In this document: piece after piece, positions 1-6,763 of the stretch | Layout: every line of letters starts with the position of its first letter | How positions within the stretch are numbered: the first letter of the stretch is position 1 | Assembly: GCA_017501865.1 (NCBI GenBank) | Contig: JAFVWD010000352.1 | Location: 1 to 11,212 of the forward strand | DNA: 11,212 nucleotides | Direction of reading: 5' to 3' | From: Clostridia bacterium | Lineage (GTDB): Bacteria; Bacillota; Clostridia; Oscillospirales; Acutalibacteraceae | Notes under the pieces: model-generated | Told to the model about the DNA's origin: nothing | The model's database searches: none | Seen by the model: the letters and a program-made list of their open reading frames with translations, nothing else | Program-made: the position numbers and the translations under genes

Positions 1-560
1 CCGTGAGCATCTGTCAACGGAACAGGCTCATTTTTTCCGTTTCCTGAAACTAAAACAACAGCAACTATTATTGCAACTATTAACACAGCTGCAATAGGTA
101 ATATTGTTTTTATATTTTTAGCCTTTGCTCCCGTCTTTACCTTAACAGGTGATTTCTCAGGAGCTTCTTTTTTTATTTCAGCCTTTTCTTCCTTTTTCTC
201 GGGAATTATTGCCGGAGCAGCCTTTTTCTCAGGCTCCTCTTTCTTTTCTTCTTTTAATTCCGTCTTTTTTGCTTCATCATTTTTAATTTCTTTTTCAGGA
301 ACAGCTACAGGAGCAGCAACCTTTTCTGTCTGCTCTTTTTTCTCAGGCTTTGCTTCTTCCTTTTTTTCCGGAACATTTTCAGGAGCTTTTGCAGTAGCAG
401 CCTCTTTCTGAGGCACCTTTTTCTCCGGTGCTTTATTTTCATTTTTCAGTGCATCTGTCGCTTTACCACCCTTTTTTGTTCTTTTCATTGGTGGCGGTGC
501 AGCTTTTTTTATTTCATTAGTCTCATTGTTTACACCGTTTGGATTAACTTTATTTTCCAT
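1..560 (-). CDS. Membrane protein with Lys/Glu/Pro-rich cytosolic segment (3' end off window)
   Basis: Reading from 560 towards 1 gives 186 complete codons with no stop, so the C-terminal part is missing. The ATG at 560-558 follows a strong ribosome binding site (GGAGGAAG, 575-568, spacer 7). Residues 1-150 are low complexity: Lys, Glu, Ala and Pro in loose repeats of the type APEKK / VPEKKEE / EPEKKAAP. Residues about 153-173 form one hydrophobic segment (ILPIAAVLIV onward), followed by a Ser/Gly/Asn-rich stretch and PVPLTDAHG at the edge. The many lysines before the membrane segment suggest an N-in topology, with a long charged cytosolic spacer and an exported C-terminal domain. The family cannot be named because the defining domain lies outside the window. 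A cell-surface or envelope-spanning protein is the likeliest class (inference). The gene has its own divergent promoter. Confidence 0.85.
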   Translation of the reverse strand, partial: MENKVNPNGVNNETNEIKKAAPPPMKRTKKGGKATDALKNENKAPEKKVPQKEAATAKAPENVPEKKEEAKPEKKEQTEKVAAPVAVPEKEIKNDEAKKTELKEEKKEEPEKKAAPAIIPEKKEEKAEIKKEAPEKSPVKVKTGAKAKNIKTILPIAAVLIVAIIVAVVLVSGNGKNEPVPLTDAH

Positions 561-623
561 AAAATTACTTCCTCCAATATCAGTAACCCGTAAAATCCGA
601 GCATTATAATCGTATTCTAATTT

Positions 624-652
624 ATAATACCATAAAAATGTTTCTTTTTCAA
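624..652 (-). promoter_or_regulatory. Sigma-A promoter for the minus-strand membrane protein gene
   Basis: On the minus strand, TTGAAA (652-647) is followed after exactly 17 bases by TATTAT (629-624). A TGG lies just before the -10, giving an extended -10 (TGn). Transcription would start near 617, leaving a leader of about 57 nt before the ATG at 560. This is a match by eye only. Confidence 0.6.
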
Positions 653-808
653 TCTTCAAACGCACAAATTTTAATGCTAATTTTTTTCACTTTTCACAAT
701 AAATTGCAGATTCTTAATTCTTTTTGAAAAATTACATAAAAAGAAGGTGGTTTTATTATGGAATATCAATAATTTTGCTTTTTGTTCGCATTTTAATCAA
801 AAAAATCA

Positions 809-837
809 TTGTAAATCGAAAAAATATGTGCTATTAT
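809..837 (+). promoter_or_regulatory. Sigma-A promoter for the EF-G-like gene
   Basis: TTGTAA (809-814) and TATTAT (832-837) are separated by 17 bases, with TGC directly before the -10 (extended -10, TGn). Transcription would start near 844, giving a leader of about 80 nt before the TTG start at 923. The same TTGTAA -35 with an extended -10 precedes the antiporter gene at 4109. Confidence 0.65.
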
Positions 838-910
838 AACAAATACAGAACGTTTTTCGGTAAAATCAATCCGGTAATCCGTAAAACTTTTAGTTTATGC
901 TCTAACAGAG

Positions 911-925
911 GGAGGAATTCATTTG
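911..925 (+). promoter_or_regulatory. Ribosome binding site that fixes a TTG start
   Basis: GGAGG at 911-915 is followed after 7 bases by TTG at 923-925. The protein reads STYSKENIRNVAITGHAGKG from there, so the G1 loop lies at the normal distance from the N-terminus. No ATG or GTG in this frame offers a better site. Confidence 0.8.
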
Positions 926-2968
926 AGCACATATTCTAAAGAGAACATAAGAAATGTTGCCATTACAGGCCATGCAGGTAAAGGTAAAACAACTCTTGCT
1001 GAGGCAATGCTTTTTGTTTCAGGCGCTACTGACAGATTAGGCAGAGTTGCTGAAGGTAATACTGTTCTTGACTTTGATGCAGAAGAAAAAAGAAGAAAGG
1101 TTTCTATTTCTTCAAGTATGGCATTTACAGAATGGAGAAACAGAAAGGTTAATATTTTTGATACTCCCGGTCTTTTTGACTTTGAGGGTGGCAGATGCGA
1201 AGCTATGCGTGCATGCGAAACAACTATTGTTGTTCTTTCTGCCGGCAAAGGAATAGATGTTGGCGCTGAAAAAGCTCTTAGCGCCGCAGGTAAAATGAAT
1301 ATTTCAAAAATCATTGCAGTTACTAAGTGTGATGGCGATGAGAGAGATTTTTATAAAACACTTGATGCACTTAAGGTTCGTTACGGTACTTCCATTTGTC
1401 CGGTTGTCGTTCCTTATATGGTTAACGGTAAAGTAGATTGCTACGTAAACTTCTTACAGAATAAAGCTTTTAAATACGTTGACGGAAAAGCAACAGAAGT
1501 TGCAATTCCTGATGATGATCGCATAAACGGAATTCACGAAGCATTTACAGAGGCTGTTGCTACAGGTGACGATGACCTTATGTTGAAATTCTTTGATGGT
1601 GAAGAGTTTACACACGATGAAATAGTAATGGGTCTTTCAAAGGGTGTTCACGACGGTACTGTTGTTCCTGTCTATGCTTGCTCAGGCTACACAACAGATG
1701 CTGTTGACTTACTTCTCAACGGTATAACAAAGCTTGCACCTGCTCCAAAGGGTGAAGATGATATTGAATGTGATGAAAACGGCAATCTCGCAGCTATCTG
1801 CTTTAAAACTGTTGCCGACCCGTTCATTGGTAAAATGTCTTTCTTCAAGGTAGTGTCAGGTAAAATTACCGCTGACACACAGCCTTACAATCCTCGTACA
1901 GAACAGGTTGAAAAAATGGGTAAGCTTGTTTTTGTAAAAGGCGGTAAGCAAGAAGATGCAGCTGCTATTACTGCAGGTGATATTGGTGTTGTTACAAAGC
2001 TTTCAGGCTTTAAAACCGGTGATACTATGTGTTATCAGAAAGCACCTGTTTCACTTTCACCTGTTTCATTCCCTACTCCTTGCTATTCAATGGCAGTTAA
2101 TGTTCTTAAAAAGGGTGAAGAGGATAAGGTTGCTTCAGGTCTTTCTAAGCTTGCTGACGAAGACGGTTCTTGCTCATTTATTACAAATAAAGAAACAAGA
2201 GAGCAAGTTCTTTCAGGCTTAGGTGAACAACATCTTGATACTATAGTTACCAAGCTTAAGAATAAATTTGGTGTTGAAGTTGAATTAACCGTTCCGCGCG
2301 TTGCTTACAGGGAAACAATCCGCAAGGTTGTTGACAAGCAAGGCCGTCATAAGAAACAGTCCGGTGGTCACGGTCAGTTTGGTGATGTATGGATTCGCTT
2401 TGAGCCTTATATGGGTGAAGAAGATTTTGTGTTTACATCTGACGAGGTTGTCGGCGGTGCAGTTCCTAAGAACTTCTTCCCTGCTGTAGAAAAGGGACTT
2501 CGCGATTGTGTTGCTCAGGGTCTTATAGCCGGATATCCTATGGTAGGAATTAAAGCTGCACTTCACGATGGTTCTTACCACCCTGTTGACTCTTCTGAAA
2601 TGGCATTTAAAACTGCAGCAAGACTTGCTTTCAAAGCAGCAATTCCGGATGCAAAGCCTACTATTCTTGAGCCTATAGGAACACTTAAATCTATTATTCC
2701 TGATGACTACTTAGGTGATATTATAGGTGACGTTAACAAACGTCGCGGCAGAGTTTTAGGTATGGCTCCTGCTGACCAACCAAAAATGCAGGAACTTATT
2801 GCTGAGGTTCCTATGGCGGAAATGGGTGACTTCGCAATTTCACTTCGTTCTGTTACTGCAGGTCGTGGTTCATTCACTCTTGAATTTGCCCGCTATGAAG
2901 ATGCACCTGAAGCAATTGCAAAGAAGGTTATTGAAGAAGCAAATATTTCTGACAATGACGATGATTAA
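923..2968 (+). CDS. EF-G-like GTPase (second elongation factor G)
   Basis: A 681-residue paralogue of translation elongation factor G, close to the usual EF-G length of about 690. The order of domains is complete. The GTPase domain has G1 GHAGKGKTT (16-24), switch I with KRRKVSISSS (57-65), G3 DTPG (80-83) and G4 TKCD (134-137). The beta-barrel domain II and domain III follow. Domain IV has the GGHGQFGDVW loop (about 481-490) and GSYHPVDSSEMAF, whose H553 matches the decoding-site histidine of E. coli EF-G (H583). Domain V has GDIIGDVNKRRGRVLGM. Two features set it apart from housekeeping EF-G: RGITI of switch I is replaced by RKVSI, and the catalytic switch II histidine (DTPGH) is Leu84 (DTPGLFDF). 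Housekeeping fusA normally sits with rpsL, rpsG and tuf. Here the gene stands alone with its own promoter and terminator, which also argues for a paralogue. It probably acts on the ribosome, but in what process cannot be read from sequence. The C-terminus is acidic (SDNDDD). Confidence 0.93.
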   Translation: MSTYSKENIRNVAITGHAGKGKTTLAEAMLFVSGATDRLGRVAEGNTVLDFDAEEKRRKVSISSSMAFTEWRNRKVNIFDTPGLFDFEGGRCEAMRACETTIVVLSAGKGIDVGAEKALSAAGKMNISKIIAVTKCDGDERDFYKTLDALKVRYGTSICPVVVPYMVNGKVDCYVNFLQNKAFKYVDGKATEVAIPDDDRINGIHEAFTEAVATGDDDLMLKFFDGEEFTHDEIVMGLSKGVHDGTVVPVYACSGYTTDAVDLLLNGITKLAPAPKGEDDIECDENGNLAAICFKTVADPFIGKMSFFKVVSGKITADTQPYNPRTEQVEKMGKLVFVKGGKQEDAAAITAGDIGVVTKLSGFKTGDTMCYQKAPVSLSPVSFPTPCYSMAVNVLKKGEEDKVASGLSKLADEDGSCSFITNKETREQVLSGLGEQHLDTIVTKLKNKFGVEVELTVPRVAYRETIRKVVDKQGRHKKQSGGHGQFGDVWIRFEPYMGEEDFVFTSDEVVGGAVPKNFFPAVEKGLRDCVAQGLIAGYPMVGIKAALHDGSYHPVDSSEMAFKTAARLAFKAAIPDAKPTILEPIGTLKSIIPDDYLGDIIGDVNKRRGRVLGMAPADQPKMQELIAEVPMAEMGDFAISLRSVTAGRGSFTLEFARYEDAPEAIAKKVIEEANISDNDDD

Positions 2969-2985
2969 TGTTTAACATTTTAAAA

Positions 2986-3036
2986 GTGTTTCACGAGAAA
3001 CAAAACTTCAATGTTTCTCGTGAAACATATTTTTTT
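2986..3036 (+). terminator. Intrinsic terminator of the EF-G-like gene, with parS-like arms
   Basis: A perfect 16-bp inverted repeat (2987-3002 with 3012-3027), a 9-base loop and seven Ts at 3030-3036 make a strong Rho-independent terminator 18 bases after the stop codon. Each arm is also an imperfect palindrome (TGTTTC ... GAAACA) that differs at one position from the ParB binding site TGTTNCACGTGAAACA. Confidence 0.9.
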
Positions 3037-3129
3037 GTTTAACAACACGCTATTAACAATTCTTTAATCTTATTTATTACATTGTTTTTACTTAATTCAT
3101 TTTCTATTCATAATTATACCGTATACTGA

Positions 3130-3283
3130 GTGCGTGCTAAGAAAGGGAGCCGCACCCGAGTATTAGTTACTTATTCCTTATGTTATATAAGGAATTGACC
3201 CCTCCTCAAGTAAACCATGGCTTTGAGTGTTATACTAAGGCCGGGAAAACAACGACTGTCCCCTCAGTCGTTGTTTTTCTTTT
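3130..3283 (+). ncRNA. Candidate structured small RNA of unknown family
   Basis: The segment has several nested pairings and ends in a strong intrinsic terminator, so it looks like an independent RNA of about 150 nt. Visible helices are: GTGCG 3130-3134 with CGCAC 3151-3155 (an alternative to the next helix at base 3155); CCCG 3155-3158 with CGGG 3242-3245, continued after an internal loop by AGTAT 3159-3163 with ATACT 3232-3236; a 9-bp hairpin 3173-3181 with 3187-3195; and CTCAA 3205-3209 with TTGAG 3223-3227. The GGGAG in the first loop (3145-3149) could pair with the CCCCTCC at 3199-3205. A -10-like TATACT at 3122-3127 would start transcription near 3133, but no good -35 is seen. It matches none of the common riboswitch signatures I could check by eye. 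A 6S-like or leader RNA cannot be excluded. Folding was done by hand. Confidence 0.5.
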
Positions 3284-3286
3284 TTA
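3246..3286 (+). terminator. Intrinsic terminator closing the structured RNA region
   Basis: A 13-bp perfect stem (3246-3258 with 3265-3277; core CAACGACTG / CAGTCGTTG) with the loop TCCCCT runs into a T-rich tract (3274-3286). The opposite strand lacks a T-tract, so it acts on plus-strand transcripts. It lies 70 bases before the next start codon. It therefore either ends the small RNA or attenuates the M23 gene downstream. Confidence 0.88.
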
Positions 3287-3355
3287 TATGAATATTTGTT
3301 TTAAAAATGCCAATAACATAATGTGAAAACTTTTCTGAAGAAAGGACTTTATATT

Positions 3356-4045
3356 ATGGAAAACAAGAAAAATAATAAAACAAATATTAAATTCAAGGTG
3401 GCATATGCTTTTGCAGTTGTTATTGCCTTAGGCACAGTAGTGTTTGCAAAGATATCCACAGAAAGAAATTTAGGCAATATTAAAAGCCTCGAAGAACAAC
3501 CTGTTACAATAACAACTACAGAAAGCACAACAATACTCATAGAAGAAACAGTAAGACAAAACTTAGAAAATGTTCCCGACACACGAGAAGAAACTGAAAA
3601 AATAACTACCGAAGATAAATATAATACTCCATACAAAGATTATTACTGTTTGCCGTTTGGAAACAAAATAGTAAAGGATTTTAATAAAAATACTCTCGTT
3701 TACTCAGAAACAATGGGCGATTGGAGAACACACCAGGGAATTGACTTTGCGGGAGAAGAAGGTACAGCTGTAGTTGCAATAAGCTACGGAGAAGTAATTT
3801 CTATTTATGACGATGCACTTTTCGGAACCTGTGTTCTTATTGACCACGGCAATGGTGTTACAGCAAAATACTGCGGATTAAATAAAGACACATTAAATGT
3901 AGAAGAACACTCCATAGTAAATATAGAATCAGTAATAGGTCATTCAGACTTTGTTCCGTCAGAAAAAAGCGAAGGCAGTCACATTCATTTTGAAATAACC
4001 TATAACGGAGAAATAGTCGAGCCACTTGAGCTTATGGGAAAATAA
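3356..4045 (+). CDS. Membrane-anchored M23/LytM peptidase-like protein, resembling SpoIIQ
   Basis: A protein of 229 residues. Start ATG 3356 is chosen because AAAGGA (3341-3346) lies 9 bases before it; the in-frame GTG at 3323 has no such site. A short Lys/Asn-rich cytosolic N-terminus is followed by one membrane segment (about 13-31), a Thr/Glu-rich linker (about 45-90) and a LytM/M23 domain (about 100-225). The zinc site looks intact: H126-x3-D130 (HQGID) and H209-x-H211 (HIHFE), so an active peptidoglycan endopeptidase is possible. The arrangement, the sequence GDWRTHQGID and the ending soon after the HxH motif resemble clostridial SpoIIQ, the forespore-membrane partner of SpoIIIAH during engulfment. 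B. subtilis SpoIIQ lacks a full zinc site whereas clostridial ones often keep it. No sigma-F promoter could be identified with confidence, so the sporulation role is inference. A general envelope M23 hydrolase is the alternative. Confidence 0.85.
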   Translation: MENKKNNKTNIKFKVAYAFAVVIALGTVVFAKISTERNLGNIKSLEEQPVTITTTESTTILIEETVRQNLENVPDTREETEKITTEDKYNTPYKDYYCLPFGNKIVKDFNKNTLVYSETMGDWRTHQGIDFAGEEGTAVVAISYGEVISIYDDALFGTCVLIDHGNGVTAKYCGLNKDTLNVEEHSIVNIESVIGHSDFVPSEKSEGSHIHFEITYNGEIVEPLELMGK

Positions 4046-4061
4046 AAAGAGTTAACCGAAC

Positions 4062-4092
4062 GCACATCTGTTTCAAGGACAGATGTGCTTTA
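4062..4092 (+). terminator. Hairpin after the M23 gene, probable terminator
   Basis: A 10-bp perfect stem, GCACATCTGT (4062-4071) with ACAGATGTGC (4079-4088), and a 7-base loop begin 17 bases after the stop codon. The T-tract is only three bases long before As follow, so termination may be weak. Confidence 0.6.
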
Positions 4093-4108
4093 AATATATA
4101 AAAAAGAC

Positions 4109-4137
4109 TTGTAAAAATATCTTCTTTGTGTTAATAT
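4109..4137 (+). promoter_or_regulatory. Sigma-A promoter for the antiporter gene
   Basis: TTGTAA (4109-4114), a 17-base spacer and TAATAT (4132-4137), with TGT immediately before the -10 (extended -10). Transcription would start near 4144, about 50 nt before ATG 4194. AAGGAGGT at 4176-4183 is the ribosome binding site, 10 bases from the start. Confidence 0.65.
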
Positions 4138-4193
4138 GAAAAATGTGTTAAATATTGTCTGTTACACAAAAATAAAAGGAGGTATATATACTA

Positions 4194-5843
4194 ATGAAAG
4201 CAAAAAACATTGTTTCAAAAATTTTACTTTGTGCTTTTATAATTGCATTTATGGTTATTTGTGCCGTAATGACTCCGGCAACAAATGCAATCGGTTCATT
4301 ATGGGCATTGTTACCACCCGTAATTGCTATCTGCCTCGCACTCATAACAAAAGAAGTTTACTCTTCCCTTTTTGTTGGTATAGTTGTAGGTGGTCTTTTA
4401 GCAACATCATTTAACGGACTTCACACTGTTGGAGCTGTTATAAGCGACGGTTTCATAAGCGCCGTTTCAGGTAACGCAGGTATTTTCATTTTCTTGGTTC
4501 TTTTAGGTGCACTCGTTGCACTTATAAACAAAGCCGGCGGTTCTGCCGCTTTTGGAGAATGGGCATCAAAACACATAAAAACAAAGGTTGGTGCTTCTAT
4601 AGCAACATTCCTTTTCGGTGTTCTTATTTTCATTGATGACTATTTTAACTGCTTAACTGTTGGTTCAGTTATGCGCCCTGTTACAGACAAAACAAAAATT
4701 TCACGTTCTAAGCTTGCATATTTAATAGATGCTACTGCAGCGCCTGTTTGTATGATTGCTCCTATTTCATCGTGGGCAGCAGCAGTTTCTTCTTATGCTC
4801 CTAAAGATGTTAACGGTATTTCACTCTTCTGCAGTGCAATTCCTTTTAACTTCTACTCATTAATGACCTTCGTTTTCATAATTACCCTTACTTTAATGAA
4901 GTTTGACTACGGTCCTATGAAGCTTCACGAGATGAATGCTTCAAAAGGTGACCTTTTCACATCAGGTGAAATAAAGGCAGAAGATGAAGAAGAGGCAGTT
5001 GTAAAAGGCAAAGGTAAGGTTATAGATTTAGTTTTACCTATAATAATACTTATAGCAATAAGTGTTTTCGCTCTTGTTTATGTCGGCAGATGTATGGGCG
5101 AAAAGTGGGTATTTGCAGCTTCTAATTATGATGCATCATTAGGATTTATAGATGCATTTGCAAATACAGATGCAACAGTAGGTCTTCCTTGGGGCGGTAT
5201 AATTGCTCTTGTTGTTACTATTATTTACCTTATAGCAAGAAGAGTTATTACTTTTAAAGATGCAATGGAATGTATTCCTAAGGGATTTATTGCTATGGTT
5301 CCGGCTCTTCTCATTCTTACCATGGCAACAACTCTTAAAAATATGACAAATCTTCTCGATGCTTCAGGCTTTGTAGAAGGTGCTATGGCAAATGCAGGCA
5401 GTCTTCGTAATTTCTTACCTGCAATCATTTTCTTAGTTGCTTGCGGTATTGCATTCTCAACAGGTACATCCTGGGGCACATTCGGTATTCTTATTCCGAT
5501 TGTTCTTGCAGTATTCCCTGTAGGAAGTACCTTAGGTACAATTGGTATGTCTGCTTGCCTTGCAGGTGCTGTTTGCGGTGACCACTGCTCACCTATTTCA
5601 GACACTACTATTATGTCATCTGCAGGTGCACGTTGCGACCATATAAACCACGTATCAACACAGATACCTTATGCTTTAACAGTTGCCGGAATTTCATTTA
5701 TTGGCTACATAATCACAGGCATAATGACAAGCATAAAAGGTCTCCCGGGTTATGTTATTTACCTTTCACTTCCAATACTTGTTGTAATTACAGTAGGAAC
5801 ATTATTTGTAATTAAACTCATTACAAATAAAAAAAGCGCATAA
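4194..5843 (+). CDS. NhaC-family Na+/H+ antiporter
   Basis: A 549-residue polytopic membrane protein with roughly eleven to thirteen hydrophobic segments. Family hallmarks are visible: IDDYFNCLTVGSVMRP (147-162, with the D148-D149 pair), the run LIDATAAPV...APISSWAAAV (177-198), GTSWGTFGILIP (from about 424) and GDHCSPISDTTIMSSAG (from about 462). Known members exchange cytoplasmic Na+ for external H+; some relatives carry lysine, malate/lactate or other organic ions, so the true substrate is not fixed by sequence. A hydrophilic acidic loop (about 255-277, rich in Glu and Lys) lies in the middle. The start follows a near-perfect AGGAGG site. The gene is monocistronic, with its own promoter at 4109-4137 and a bidirectional terminator behind it. 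No leader riboswitch is visible in the roughly 50-nt leader. Confidence 0.93.
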   Translation: MKAKNIVSKILLCAFIIAFMVICAVMTPATNAIGSLWALLPPVIAICLALITKEVYSSLFVGIVVGGLLATSFNGLHTVGAVISDGFISAVSGNAGIFIFLVLLGALVALINKAGGSAAFGEWASKHIKTKVGASIATFLFGVLIFIDDYFNCLTVGSVMRPVTDKTKISRSKLAYLIDATAAPVCMIAPISSWAAAVSSYAPKDVNGISLFCSAIPFNFYSLMTFVFIITLTLMKFDYGPMKLHEMNASKGDLFTSGEIKAEDEEEAVVKGKGKVIDLVLPIIILIAISVFALVYVGRCMGEKWVFAASNYDASLGFIDAFANTDATVGLPWGGIIALVVTIIYLIARRVITFKDAMECIPKGFIAMVPALLILTMATTLKNMTNLLDASGFVEGAMANAGSLRNFLPAIIFLVACGIAFSTGTSWGTFGILIPIVLAVFPVGSTLGTIGMSACLAGAVCGDHCSPISDTTIMSSAGARCDHINHVSTQIPYALTVAGISFIGYIITGIMTSIKGLPGYVIYLSLPILVVITVGTLFVIKLITNKKSA

Positions 5844-5866
5844 AATAATACACACATAATAAAAAA

Positions 5867-5911
5867 GCATCCTATCATTCAGCATATAAGCTAATGATAG
5901 GATGTATTTTT
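5867..5911. terminator. Bidirectional terminator between convergent genes
   Basis: A 12-bp perfect stem (5868-5879 with 5893-5904; CATCCTATCATT type), extended by an inner AGC/GCT pairing, is flanked by As on the left (5861-5866) and by Ts on the right (5907-5911). It can therefore end both the antiporter transcript on plus and the isomerase-like transcript on minus. Confidence 0.88.
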
Positions 5912-5917
5912 AATTTC

Positions 5918-6763
5918 TTATTTCATCTGGTCTTTTAAGAATTCAACTGCTTTTCTTATATCTGCTTCAGGATTATCCCCTACTTCTCTTTCGATTGTAA
6001 GGAAGCCCTTATAGCCGATATCTGTTAAAGCATTAAGATAATCTGTAAAAGGAACTGAACCTTCACCAAGAGGAACTTCAATAAATGAATCTTCAGTAAC
6101 AATAACCTCCTGCTTCATACCATAAATAATTTCCGGGTCCTTATAAAAGATTTGCTTACCGTCTTTTGCGTGAGTATGAACTATGTACTTCTGAAGATTA
6201 TGAACTGCAGTAACCGGGTTATCACCTGTAACCATAACCGAGTTAGCGGGGTCAAGGTTAACACCAACACCTGTTGAACCGAGAGAGTCAAGAAATTCCT
6301 TTAAAACAGCAGAAGTTTCAGGACCTGTTTCAATAGCAAAGTGAGCATCAATAGAATCAGCATATTCAGCAAGCTCATGACAAGCCTCTTGCATTATCTT
6401 GTATCTGTCGTGATTTTTGTCAGAAGGAACTACACCAATATGAGTAGTAACAACATTTGTTTCAAGCTCTTTTGCAAGGTCTAAAATTCTTTTTGACTTT
6501 TCTATCTTATCAGGGTTTTTTTCTTTAAAAGAAAAACCGCCGCCGCCTAAATCACCGCAAAGAGCAGAAATAGTAAGACCGTTAGATTTTACTAAATCAA
6601 GAAACTCTTTTCTTTTTGCACCTACAAGATTTTCAGGAGCCATCTCACCTGAAGTAGCATAAACCTGAATACCCTGTGCTCCAACCTCAGCAGCCTTTTT
6701 TACTGCTGTAGGAATATCGGTTCTGAAGCTGTTAATAATTACACCGATTGGAAATTTGTACAT
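5918..6763 (-). CDS. Sugar phosphate isomerase/epimerase family protein (xylose-isomerase-like TIM barrel)
   Basis: A protein of 281 residues, normal for the AP-endonuclease-2/xylose-isomerase-like superfamily. The usual metal-binding positions are present in order: E145 (HFAIETGPE), D171 (VNLDPAN), H198 in HTHAKDG, and E258 (FLTIERE). A GEG motif typical of the active-site side lies at 233-235. Members bind a divalent metal such as Mn2+ and isomerise or epimerise sugars, sugar acids or inositol derivatives; the substrate cannot be told here. The start at 6763 has AAAGGAG (6778-6772) 8 bases upstream. It lies 44 bases after the stop of the preceding minus-strand gene, with no clear terminator or promoter between them, so read-through from the rarA group is possible. 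It is not flanked by transporter, regulator or sugar-pathway genes, which is unusual for this family. Confidence 0.9.
   Translation of the reverse strand: MYKFPIGVIINSFRTDIPTAVKKAAEVGAQGIQVYATSGEMAPENLVGAKRKEFLDLVKSNGLTISALCGDLGGGGFSFKEKNPDKIEKSKRILDLAKELETNVVTTHIGVVPSDKNHDRYKIMQEACHELAEYADSIDAHFAIETGPETSAVLKEFLDSLGSTGVGVNLDPANSVMVTGDNPVTAVHNLQKYIVHTHAKDGKQIFYKDPEIIYGMKQEVIVTEDSFIEVPLGEGSVPFTDYLNALTDIGYKGFLTIEREVGDNPEADIRKAVEFLKDQMK

Larger units (their letters stand above)
561..922. other. Divergent intergenic region
   Basis: This AT-rich stretch separates the minus-strand membrane protein from the plus-strand EF-G-like gene. It holds one promoter facing each way (652-624 on minus, 809-837 on plus) and both ribosome binding sites. 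Between the two promoters (653-808) there is no supported gene. The only curiosity is a good ribosome binding site (AAGGTGG, 744-750) in front of ATG 758, which reaches a stop after four codons. No hairpin with a T-tract is evident. Confidence 0.6.

Noticed and set aside
744..772. Good ribosome binding site followed by ATG and a stop after four codons
   Set aside because: It lies upstream of the EF-G promoter, so it is not a leader peptide on that transcript. No promoter or conserved continuation could be shown. It may be chance or a decayed gene start.
724..939. Reading frame of 71 codons starting at TTG in the divergent intergenic region
   Set aside because: It has no ribosome binding site in front of the TTG, an atypical Lys/Ile/Phe-rich composition typical of translated AT-rich spacer, and it covers the promoter and ribosome binding site of the EF-G-like gene and runs into its start.
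919..1314. Minus-strand frame opposite the EF-G-like gene
   Set aside because: It is a shadow of the codon pattern of the plus-strand gene; the plus strand has complete EF-G motifs.
3130..3283. Known riboswitch (c-di-AMP, c-di-GMP, TPP, SAM, cobalamin, Mg2+, Mn2+, guanidine, T-box)
   Set aside because: None of the conserved core strings I know for these families is present, although the c-di-AMP class was considered because it often precedes cell-wall hydrolase genes.
3180..3326. Open frame of 48 codons from ATG 3180 across the structured RNA
   Set aside because: There is no ribosome binding site, it runs straight through the strong terminator hairpin and T-tract, and its sequence shows no recognisable domain or hydrophobic pattern.
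3323..3355. GTG 3323 as the start of the M23 gene
   Set aside because: No ribosome binding site precedes it, whereas AAAGGA lies at normal distance from ATG 3356 and would otherwise be inside the coding sequence.
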